A stretch of 64,000 nt of DNA from Gigaspora rosea (Eukaryota > Glomeromycota > Glomeromycetes > Diversisporales > Gigasporaceae), in contig QKWP01000142.1 in the NCBI GenBank assembly GCA_003550325.1, positions 292,191 through 356,190 on the forward strand, read 5' to 3'. A program made the position numbers and the translations under genes. Positions 36,680 to 48,100 of this stretch are shown here, one piece after another (position 1 is the stretch's first letter; each line of letters starts with the position of its first letter). The notes under the pieces are model-generated. The model was not told the origin of the DNA and searched no databases. It saw only the letters and a list, made by a program, of their open reading frames with translations.

Positions 36680-37023
36680 TATAGTCAGACCTCTATAAAT
36701 GCAACTTTTATAAATATAATACATTCCTAAATGCATGTTTATCTTGTTTGTGAGATATTATTAGTGCTAAATGCATGTTCTAAAATTTTGTAAATGCATG
36801 TTCTTTTAAATAACTATTATATTATACAAACCTCACTAAATGCACATAGCCAATCAAATTTTAGTATTTAAGATATGTTATACAGTTTTTAGTAGAAGTT
36901 ACATAAACTTGATAGTCTAATTTTTAAAGCTATGATTTAATTAGCTTTTTCTAAATGCAAATCTTTCTATATGCATATTGTAGGCTTGTCTCTACAAATT
37001 GTATTTATGGAGGTTTGACTATA
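36680..37023. mobile_element. pogo/mariner-like MITE
   Basis: TATAGTCAGACCTCTATAAA at the left pairs with TTTATGGAGGTTTGACTATA at the right. TA lies at both ends. Internal ATGCATG words occur as repeats (ATAAATGCA or its complement). No coding capacity. Confidence 0.8.
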
Positions 37024-37293
37024 GCTAGTTGATTGTTGGTATTATATAGTCATATAAACTGTGTGATTTTATACTTTGTAGTTTTGATTTTGTTAGTAAA
37101 CCAATATCTTTTAGATTGCTTTTTTTAATATAATTTGTTATAATCATTTTGATCTATATTAGTTATTTTTTTGTAACCATAATTTTGTTACTTTTTATTT
37201 TCTATTGCTTTTTGAATTAAATTGCTATTTTAAATAGAAATAAATATTCTTGGTTTTTGTAAATATTGACTAATATAAATTGTCTTACCAATA

Positions 37294-37473
37294 GGACCCT
37301 GAAGAACTCTGATACAACTTAGATATAAGTTTGTATAATATCAGCCAAATGGACGTATAAAATAGGCAAAAATTTAAAAATTTTACTATTTAAAAATGCA
37401 ATGTTTGATGAATTTCTATAAAAATTTCCATTTTTAGTAACCTCTAAGTTATATCAGAGTTCTTTAGGTTGGC
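37294..37473. mobile_element. 180-bp MITE flanked by TA
   Basis: AAGAACTCTGATACAACTTA (left) pairs with TAAGTTATATCAGAGTTCTT (right) within a TIR of about 28 bp. TA lies on each side. Confidence 0.75.
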
Positions 37474-38139
37474 TAAAATTTTATATATAAATATTACCTA
37501 GGATGAATACAAGCCAGGAGAACCCCAAAATATATATAAATAGATAAGATAACTTTTAAATTTTTTATTAATTGCTATATGCAAGACTTTTTTATAAAAT
37601 CAGTATACAAAATTTATACTTTACAATAAAAAAATTAAAAAATATACAAAATAAAATTCTAACCTTAATTATAGTATAAAATTTTATATAAGCTATAGCA
37701 TGTTATTTTTTTAAAAAAAATTCTTATACATATAAACTTGCACATTAAAATTTGAACAGGTTACTAAGGCTTTATGCATATGCTAGCACTTGCAGAGCCT
37801 AGTATTATTAAGAAAGTTTTTTTAGTATAGCTCTGTGCAATTGTTGAAGAAATTTTTTTAAATTTTTTGTATGCAAATTTAATTTTCTGTACAGATCTTC
37901 AACAATTAACAATTCAATAATCTGTACAAATTGTAAAAAACAAATAATAGTAAATTACTATATACTCATCTAAATATTACCAGTAAATGCTAGCTAAATT
38001 TTTATATATTAAAAAAATATATTTGAATATTCATATATTTTAATAATGTAATTCAAGTTACTTAATTTTATATTCTTTAATGAGTTCAATGATATTTTTA
38101 TATTTGGTTTGTAAATATTCTATCCCTTAAATTGTAATG

Positions 38140-39070
38140 CAGACAAATTTGCCTGCATAAATTTTAAATTTTAAATTTTTTAAATAAAAACTTTAAATAT
38201 TAATTTTAGCCATGTACTTTCTAAATAAAAAATATAATATTAGTTTTGTTTTAACAATTTTATTAAAAATCTTGGGTGTAATAAAAGTTTAAAGTTTGAA
38301 TTAATATAAATATACCTGTAGAGTACATTAAATTTTTTGTACCCATTATTTTGATCATATAGTCTTATATACAAAAATAGTAATACTAATATTGTTTATA
38401 TTAAATTAGAGTTAGAGTAAGAACTATATTAAGGTTTGAGTTTAAACAGTTATATAGTAAAATCACTCAAGAAAATCTTTTATTAATGCATAAAAATGGT
38501 TTAGTACCATATTTGTCTGAAAAATAAGCTACTCTTTTTGGCCAAAAGTTACACAAAAAATATAAAGGTAGCTTATTTTCAGATTGTTAAATTTTTTGAA
38601 AAATTGAAAAACATACTAATAAAAAGTTGTCCAGATGCCATGGCATTGTGCTAAACAACTTTACTTAATTGAACTTTTGAGGTTTACATAGAAAAAAAAA
38701 GTTTTATATATAGCGAAGTTACCAATTTCTTTAAAAATTTTCTGAAAATCTGGAGTAGCTTCTTTTGGAAGTATGTAGCTTATTTTCAAAAATCTATAGT
38801 ATGCAATTTCTTGGGGAAAGGCCAGAAATCAGCTGATTCTCTACAAGAATTAGAAAGGTAAAAATTTAATATGAAGACCTAACTAAAAGAAGAGTCAAAA
38901 TTTTGTCCAAAATTGTATTAGCTGATTCCTGGCAGCACTCTTATGAAATGAACAATTTTTATCAAAATGAACATTTGTTTTAAATTTTCTGATTATTTGT
39001 TATATAACATTATACTTGATTTTGAATTTTGGCAGCAATCTATAGATTACATGATGTGAGTATATGTACC
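38140..39070 (-). repeat. Inverted partial copy of the 12.6-13.0 kb block
   Basis: The reverse complement resembles 12,620-13,040 and 52,125-52,850: CATCATGTRATCTATAGATT, AAAATTTAATGTAC...GGGTACAAAAAA, then AGGCAAATTTGCCT. It is more diverged than B versus C and is interrupted by the AATAAGC hairpin and the short MITE. It shows that this block is itself a dispersed repeat. Confidence 0.7.
38812..38943. mobile_element. Short MITE (ATTAGCTGATT family), copy 2
   Basis: Ends GGCCAGAAATCAGCTGATT and the complement of TATTAGCTGATTCCTGGCA. Opposite orientation to the copy at 4,063-4,195. Confidence 0.6.
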
Positions 39071-39086
39071 TTTGAGTACATATATA

Positions 39087-39565
39087 GGGGACATCCAGAA
39101 ATAACACTATACAAGATGGGGTCAGATGAAAGATGATATTTTTTCTTAAGTAGAAGAGGGATATAGTGCAATTTTTTTTAGAAAAAATCATCTAAAAACT
39201 GATATAGTGTTCCAAATTTAATGATTTTGGTACTTTCGATTCGTCTCAGTGAGAGGAGTTAAATAGTACCAATTTCATTTCATTTGGATCATTGGTCATA
39301 TCTTTTCTTATAAAATTACTATATAACTAATAGTTTTTTGTAGATATCTTTTGATCCAGTAATTCAAATAACATGATTTGGGTATTATTTGATTTGTCCC
39401 ACTAAGATGAATCGAATGGTACCTAAATCATCCAAACAGATTACTGTATCACAAGATATTCAAGTTTTTGTAAAATTTTATATATAAAAATATAGTTTTT
39501 TTTATATAGTCGAGGGGTCAAGTGCTACTATGTGGGGGTACATAATGTTATTTATGGATGCCCCC
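39087..39565. mobile_element. 480-bp foldback MITE
   Basis: GGGGACATCCAGAAATAACA (left) pairs with TGTTATTT-ATGGATGCCCCC (right) over about 24 bp. Inner arms such as GGTACTTTCGATTCGTCTCA and its complement near 39,405-39,425 make the element largely palindromic. Confidence 0.75.
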
Positions 39566-40204
39566 ATATTAATACTTAAAGTTTTTTTTGGAACTTTTAT
39601 TTAGATTTTCTCAAATTTTATATGTCTTGATTTATAAAAAATTTTTTTACTTTTAATACAATCTTAATTTTTACAAATAAATTATTTAATTTGCAATAAT
39701 AAAAGTTGTTATCCTTTAATAAATACAATATTGTATTAGAAACTATATTTTTAAAACCAATATTTAAAGATTTGCCAAGATATTGTAAATTATTTTTTTG
39801 GTTAAAAAATTTCATTAAAATTTAATATTTTTAGCTTATAATCAATATAAACATTTTGTCTTACAATATAAATTTAAATAATTCAAAAATATATTCTTGT
39901 ATTAAAATATTATTATACCAAATTTTATTTAAATATATTTAGATAATTAAAAAAATAGACTAAAGATATATTTATAGTAATTATATAGGCAAATTTGCCT
40001 GCAAATCTTTATAGATTAAGAAATAAATATATTCTATAGATGTTGTTTCTTTTGTTTATACTATATTTGTTTATAAAAGTTTTTGTTAGATTATTTTATT
40101 CTAATTTCTTTTTAGTATTGTATCTTTTATTATTTTTATTCTAATTTCTTTTTGGTATTGTATCTTTTATTTGCACTATATTGCTTTAATATTATTGATA
40201 TACA

Positions 40205-40388
40205 CAGTGGCTCTCGATATAACGGAGGCCATGGTTCCAGTTCTTTGTTCCGTTATATCAAAAGCTCCGTTATATCAAAATCTCATGATATATAAGATAT
40301 TATAGTAAATTATAATTTGGTTCCATTATAATTCTCCGTATTAAGCAATATCCATTATATCGATGGTCCGTTATATCGAGAGCCACTA
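40205..40388. mobile_element. 184-bp pogo-like MITE
   Basis: CAGTGGCTCTCGATATAACG at the left pairs with CGTTATATCGAGAGCCACTA at the right; the inner motif CCGTTATATC is repeated several times. CAGTGGCTCTCGATATAACG-type ends are known from pogo/Tigger-like elements. Confidence 0.85.
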
Positions 40389-41239
40389 TGTTAGTATATT
40401 TTTTAATCTATTAGAAGTTTTATTAAAATTAATTATTGTTATTCTTTGGTTTGGTTTATTTAGTAGTACCAAATTTTTAATTGCATATATAATTGGTCAT
40501 AATTTTTAAACCTATTTGAATAAATTATTGATTCTGGATATATATATTTCTAAATTAGGTCTAATAGTATATTAGCTATTAATCTTTGCAAATTAATATA
40601 AATATTTGTTTTTTTAGTTCTTTTTATTCCTTCAAATATCCATAGTTGTTCAGATTTGTTCAGACAATTTTTGTAAAATAATGAGTTGCCTATTTTTATA
40701 ATAATATTTGGTCTATCTATTTTTATTTTATTAACTTGCATTCCTTGAATCACAATAGTTCTAAATATTTGTAACTATCTTGTAATATTGGCAAGTATAA
40801 TGTTGTTGTAAATATCAAAGTTGTTTGTATATTGCTTTACCTAAACAAAAATAGCTTAATTCTATTATTTTTGGTATTTAAGAATATTGTTCAATTTAAG
40901 ATTGATATCCTTGTTCTGCAATCTCTTTTTATAATTAAATATCAATATTTGTCTAAAAGTTTATATTTTAATTATTGCAATATAAACAAGTTATTGATTT
41001 TGGTAGTACAGTTAAGTTTTGTAAATATTCTAACTATTTTGATTTGTTCTTAATTATTTTCTTAACTTTGATATATATCAGATATAGTATTAGTAATATT
41101 AATTTCATTTCTAAAGATTAAATATTACTTGTTCACTTCTAAAATTCTTATTTATTTTGAGTTCAGAAAGCAGTTCTTTTATAGGTTTTTGATTTATTAT
41201 TTTTTCTTTTGTCTTAATGGTTCTTCTAGTTTTATTTGG
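40389..41239. other. AT-rich spacer
   Basis: No supported gene. Just before the MITE, a direct repeat of about 41 bp (ATTCTAATTTCTTTTTRGTA...) lies at about 40,097-40,170. Confidence 0.4.
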
Positions 41240-42138
41240 TCCCCTTATTTAAAATTTTTTTTTTAATAAATTTACATTTTTTTGCTTTGAGTGTTATTAC
41301 CCAATTTTTATATAGTTTAATACTATTTAGATATATTTGATATAGTTTCTTACAGAGTCTAATACAATCTTAGATTATCTATGTATATATATACAAATAG
41401 ATAGTTTCTAAATAATTTATATATATAGCAAATATATATATAGAGCTTTTTAATTTTTATAGAGTATTTAATGAACTCATATTTTTTTTACAAGAAAAAA
41501 ATATAGTAGCTAAATACTTATTTTGTTTTCGAAAAAATAATAAAATGCACTTTTAAAATTACTAGTAAAAAAATTTTGTAGCTTGGAGATTTTGTAGCAA
41601 GACATTGATATTTGGTATTTTATAAGAGCTATCTTTTAGATATTTGTTAAGATTAGAGTAATTTACTGCAGCTCTATAGCTTTTATTTGGTTAGATACTA
41701 TTACCAACAGTAATATCTGTATTAACTTGGATAAATTAATATGCCTACTTTTTCTAAGTTTTTTGTTTATTTTGTTTACTTGTTCTATTTAATCTTCTAA
41801 AAATAGTCTAATTTTGTTAGCTTTTACTTTAAAAGGTATTTTTTTTAGGTATTGTAAAGTCTAAAATTATTTTTTCAACTATTTTCTTGTTAAAGAATCT
41901 AATATTTGAATATATTGATCAAAAATTGGTTTATTATATGTTTGTAATTTTTGTGAATACTGTTAATTATTTGGCTTTTAAGTTTTATATTCAATAAAAA
42001 AATTAAAATTTTTTAAAAATATATTCATTGAACTTAAAAATTAAATGCTAGATAATAAAAGTAATCCAACTTTGATAAAAATTTTAGAATATATATATTT
42101 TAATCTTCTAAACTAATTTTTTAAGCAATAATATTTGA

Positions 42139-42343
42139 CAGATCATAATGAAATCCAGATTAAAATAAAATAATAGTATAAAATCTTGAAAACTAAATTT
42201 TTTTAGGGTGAATTTTTTTGGGTTAGAGGTTTAGGGTTAGGGTTAGTTTTAAAAAAATTATAATAAACAAGTAATAATAGGTTTTAAAAGGCTAGCAGAT
42301 TAAGTATAGAATGTAAATTTTATTTTAAATTATGATCTGTGAC
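42139..42343. mobile_element. 205-bp MITE with telomere-like core and 9-bp duplication
   Basis: AATATTTGA at 42,130-42,138 and 42,344-42,352 flanks CAGATCATAAT ... ATTATGATCTGTGAC. Block B has the empty site at about 6,680. The interior has TTTAGGGTTAGGGTTAG (about 42,230-42,246). Confidence 0.75.
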
Positions 42344-42733
42344 AATATTTGATTTACATAGCAAATTTAGACTTTACTATATAACAACTATTTGTAATTA
42401 ACCAAAATTGATTATATTTGAAAATAAACTGCCTACTGATTTTTTGTGTTCAAAATCATCCAAAAAATATATTATTTTCAAAAATATATGGTATATATGT
42501 ATTTTTTGGTACTAGATATATTTATTTAGAGAGAATACTGAAATATATATAAATAAATTAGATTTATAATAAAATTACAAAAAAAATAAAAAAACCTGCA
42601 CAAAAAACTTCAAAAATAAGCAAAAAATTACTATAAATAAAAGATTTATATAAAAAACTAAAAATAAGCAAACTAATATCTAATCTATCTAAGTATATTT
42701 TAGGGCCCTATTTAGAGCATAAAGTTGAAATCA

Positions 42734-43257
42734 ATTACTGTATTGCTCTAAAATAAGCACCCCAAAAGTACTATATATTCCTAAAAATAAGCTACTCTAA
42801 AAATAAGCTGCATCTAATTTTTTTAAAAATCTCAAAAAATGTATTAGCAGTTTCTACATATAAAAGTTTAAATTTTACTAAGTAAACCTCAAATCTACAA
42901 TTAAATAAACTTGTTTAGGGTATTAAAATACATTACAATAAAAATTTCACATTATTTGGACAACTTTTGATTAGTACATTTTTAATTTTTCAAAAAATTT
43001 AAAAATTCAAAAATTGGTTATCTTATATTTTTTTGTGTAATTTTTGGCCCAAAAAAGGTAGCTTATTTTTGGAAATATATAGTAAGCATCCCAAAAGTAA
43101 GTACCTCCTACAATTAATATATATCTGAAAATAAGCCCATTATATAATAGAAATAAGCAACTAAATATCAAAGGGTTCAAATTATTAGTTGAAATTATAT
43201 CGAAAATAAGTACCTTTATAGTAAAAAAGCTGCTTATTTTCAAAGGAATATGGTAAT
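42734..43257. mobile_element. AATAAGC-family MITE, block C copy
   Basis: Positional equivalent of 8,144-8,672. TIR ATTACTGTATTGCTCTAAAA and the complement of AAAGGAATATGGTAAT. Confidence 0.7.
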
Positions 43258-45139
43258 AAACTTAAGAAAATTATAGCATTTTATATAATTTTATTAATAA
43301 AATTATTAAAAATAAAATTTAATAATTTAGTGCAGCGTTGTAATGTATTCTATAAGATCTGTATAATGTGAAATAAAAACAACCAAAATAGCCTATTTTT
43401 TTGTTAGTTAGAGTTAGAGTAAGATGAGAGTAATACATAAATAAAAAAAGATGTTTTATAGTAAAATTTTGCAAAAAATTTTTGCTAAAGTGCAAAAAAT
43501 AGTTTCATAAGCAATTATTTAAAATATTACTAGTTTTTTTAATTTCATATTACATCTAATTCTACAATATGATTGGTTTAGGGCAGTGTCATTAATCACC
43601 TGATTATTTTTTATTAGAGGCCTACCCCCTCCCTCTGTCTTAATATATATACAGTCAGGTTCTTATATATAATTTCAACTTTTTTTTACCCCCCCTAAAA
43701 AATCACCTAATTTTTGTTACTCCCCTTATTAGATGAATGCATTACAATTACATATTAAGCATAGGACATGTTCCCTTGAAATAGGTCCAAATGCTTTATA
43801 TAATTAAATTTTTAAAAACATATAAATTTACTATGTAACTTTGAGCTAAGATCTTCTTTAATCTAACTTATTAACTTAAAATTAAATTTTACAATTATAT
43901 AGAACAAGAAAAGAAGAAAAAATTAAGCTTAAAAACCAAGTTAAAATTTTGTTATTTTTGTACAATTTCAAAATGTAACTTCATCAAAAACAAATATTTA
44001 CTAATTTTAAATCAGAAATAATATGTAAAATTATGCTCTGAACAACTTTACTTAGGCGACGGAAGTAGGTTAGCTTGTAAGAAAAATGGGTTGTCTATGT
44101 ACTAAAGTTAAAATTTTTGAGTTAGCAATATAAAACTTTTTTTTTGATTAGGTAACCTACTTCGGGCCCTTAAGCAAAGTTGTTTGGCATGTGCTTCTAC
44201 TCGGTTCAAGGCTGCCACACATTTTTTGGACCTTTTACTAAGTGAAAAATGGGTTTAAAGTTCGAAATTTTTTTTTTTTTAAAAAAAAATTTTTTTGAAC
44301 TTTAAGGGTAGAGGGTACTATTTTAAAATTATATATAAACTTAATGGTTAATTTTTTTATATTTAATTTTATAAAAAATTATAATAAATAAACTAATTAT
44401 ATTTTAAGCAAGTTTGTAGAGCAGGTTTTACTGATTCTAATGGTAGTAAAATCATTAAAATTTGTTAAAAATTTAGTAAGATACGAAATTTTAAAGATTG
44501 GGTATTAAAATTTAGTAATAAAACTAACTTATAAATTTATGCAAATTGACCAATCAGCATTAGCAATTTTGTGCAACCCAGAATATTTTTGGCCGACCCA
44601 GAAAAACTTTATAATATATACAAGTATATTTTTTTAAATATAATAATAGTTAAAATTTTACCATAATAGATAAATTGGTTTATTTATATTTTGTAAAAGT
44701 TTAATAAAAATTAGTTGTAATTTAAAAAAGTTTTATTAGTAGCATATGTCAATTTTATATAAAAATTTCAAAATACCATATAAAAACTATATAAAAATGA
44801 TCTATGTACCCTCTACACTTAAACCTATTTTTCACTTAGTAAAAGGTCTGAGAAAACGCATGGCAGCTTCAAACTTAGTAAAATCACGTACTGAACAACT
44901 TTGATTAAGGGCCCGAAGTAGGTTACCTAATCAAAAAAAAGTTTTATATTGAAAACTCAAAAATTTTAACTTTAGTACATAGACAATCCATTTTTCTTAC
45001 AAGCTAACCTACTTCCGTCGCCTAAGTAAAGTTGTTCAGAGTATAATTTTACATATTATTACTGATTTAAAATTAGTAAATATTTGTTTTTGATGAAGTT
45101 ACATTTTGAAATTGTACAAAAATAACAAAATTTTAACTT

Positions 45140-48100
45140 ACGCGGAGGAACAGTGTTATGACGGCCAGACCCAACGTACCGAGCAGGCCACTGTATCCTG
45201 CGCAGCTGTGAGAACCGAGCTTAAAACGGCGAGCGTATCTACAGAAGAACAAACTTTTGCTTCAGATCCCAAGTCACCATCTCACTCTAAGGCAGAATCT
45301 ATACTTACAAATCAACTTTCTTACTCAATGCCCTGTTACAACAAATTCTTACAATTCTACAACCTACCTACTCTTGACTCATTACAAACTATAGAATCAT
45401 TTCTAACTTATATACAAGAAAACTATCCATCATACTATTCACCAAAATTCATCAAAATTTCAATCTACACTGATAAATCCTTGGACTATAAAGAGGTACA
45501 TATATATGTACCTTGTGAACTTTGTCCATTACACAACCACTCCTTACTACCTTTTGAGGACCTTCACTATTGTGCTCATATTCCACTCAAATCTCACACA
45601 GACTCTAACTCTGACAATATACCCACTACAACAAATCTAACTAGCCTCATATATGACAATGTACAGCTACTTGAACAATCTAATACAAAAGATTTACATC
45701 CTACAATTGCTACCCACAATGTCAGAGGATTTAATATACCTGCAAAGAGACAAAGTTGGCAGGATTACTGTACCAACTATAATATCTCTATTGCTTGTAT
45801 TACTGAAACCAAAATCTCACATAAAACAAAACTTTCATTTTGCAATAATAATCAATATACTTATTATTGGGCTAATTCAGAAAGCTCAATAGAAGGAGCA
45901 GCTATCATGTTTCGAAACTACCTTAAACCTCATGTACGCAGCTGCCATACTCATCCAGGTGGAGCAGTTGCTTTGGATTTCTTCTTTAAAGGCAATATTA
46001 AGTTGCGTGTTATCTCAGTATATCTGTCCTCTACAGATATGTATAGAAGAAACCAAATACAAAATGCTGTAATCAACTGGATATTACAGGCACAACAATC
46101 CAACCTACACCCTATCATACTTGGAGACTTTAATACACAGGATAATATATATAGCTCCTCATCAAAATTTAAACTTATCAACTTTCTACATCGCTCTAAT
46201 ATGTTTGATATTGGCGCACACTTAAACAATACACACCATACCTAGACAAACAATCATAACAAAAGCAGAATTGATTATATTTGGACTAACTCTTTCAATA
46301 TTCAATTTCTTTTATCATACAATTTAGACAATAGCAGCACTAGTACACTAAGTGATCATCTTATTCTTACAACATCCTGGACTTTTCCTAATGCCTTTAG
46401 TAAATCCCTTCGCTTCCATACTGGTATTAGCCGTAGGATCTTTGATTATAGAGCTATGTCTTCTGACAAGTGGATAGAATTTTCTGAACTCTCAGACCAG
46501 CTATTTACACAGTACAACATTCCTTTATCAACTAATACTCAAGAAAATATTAATAAGACATGGCAAAATATACAGCATTGTATTACACAAGCAGCAACTC
46601 AAATAATTCCTAATAAAACTACTCGTAAACGAAGCTACAATCACAAATATACACCCCATTGCACTGCACTCCACAATGGACTCAAGAAGCTTGGCCATCT
46701 AATCAAAGTTATTAGAAACAACTCTAACCCACACTTACCACATATAAACTCACACATTCTACTTATTAAATCATATACCAAATGCAATCTCAACCCACTT
46801 ACCTCACTAGACCAAAACTATACCCAACCCTGGCTTCAGCATGCCTATGAAATCTGGAAGCAGGTCTATAAAGCTTACCAGATGGAGCACTCTCTTCTTC
46901 TCCGACAGCAGATTAACCAGGCATCAGAGAAAAGATGTGAAACCTTGGTCTCCAAACCTACACAAGCTATTAACAGTATTCTTGATAGATACAAACCCCC
47001 TATCCATTTTACTAATATCAAACTTAACAATCAACTAATTACTGACCCTCATATTATCAAGCAACATGTTCAAGCACACTTTTATAACTGGACAGCATTC
47101 AGACCTATTAATCAACTATTATTTGACAATTTCTGGTATCAACATTACCAACCTCTTACTCATATTAACTCTAAGTGGTATACTCCTCTTACCCACAATA
47201 TAACAGAAGTCGAAGTCTATCAAACAATCTCCAAACTTCCAAATGGCAAAGCCTGTGGTCCTACAGGAATAAGCTATGAAATGATAAAACATCTTGGCCC
47301 TACATGCATTACTGCACTTACTGCTTTATTTAATCGCTGCCTTTTAAACGGTGACATCCCTAAAGTATGGAAACATAGCAGAATCTTCCCTATCCCAAAG
47401 AAAACAGTATTTGAAGGCAATCTAAATCTAACTCGACCAATTAGCCTTGTAGAACATATACGAAAACTATATACCAAAATAATCACTAATAGACTTAGTT
47501 CTGTTTTCTCACAACACCCAATACTATCACCCTATAATTACGTTGCTCTTCCCAACAATAGCACATCTATTCCTATTCATATTTTAAATAATCTTATTGA
47601 AGACGCAAATTGTAATCACAAGGAAATATGGCTCTTGTCTCAGGATATGAGCAAGGCTTATGACTCTGTGAACTTCACCCTTTTTGAACATTCACTCTCT
47701 CGTCTTGCACTACCCCCTCAAATCATCAACATTCTTACAAACTTATTGGCAAATAGACAAAATAGAGTTATTACTAATCTTGGTCTTACCTCACCATATC
47801 AGGTGAATAATGGTATTGACCAAGGTGAAACAATTACTCCTCTTTTATGGCGAATATACTACGATCCCTTAATTACCTATATCTATTCTAATTCACCAGG
47901 ATACACAATGGAAACAGCATGGTTCACTAATTTAAAAAATCTAACTACTGACAAGATCAAAGCCAAATGTTCAGTTCTGGCCTATATGGATGATACACTA
48001 TGGGTTGCATCTTCACAAGCAGAATTGAACAATATTATATCTATAGCAGAATCATTTTATAACATGGCCAATATTCAAGTCAACCCATCTAAATCTATCT

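Noticed and set aside
45106..45327. LINE protein start at 45,106
   Set aside because: That codon is TTG and lies upstream of the target duplication, outside the element; the first in-frame ATG is 45,328.
46240..46260. Programmed readthrough of the LINE TAG
   Set aside because: The bases after the stop do not match the well-known CAATTA readthrough context; a point mutation is simpler. It is kept only as a testable alternative.
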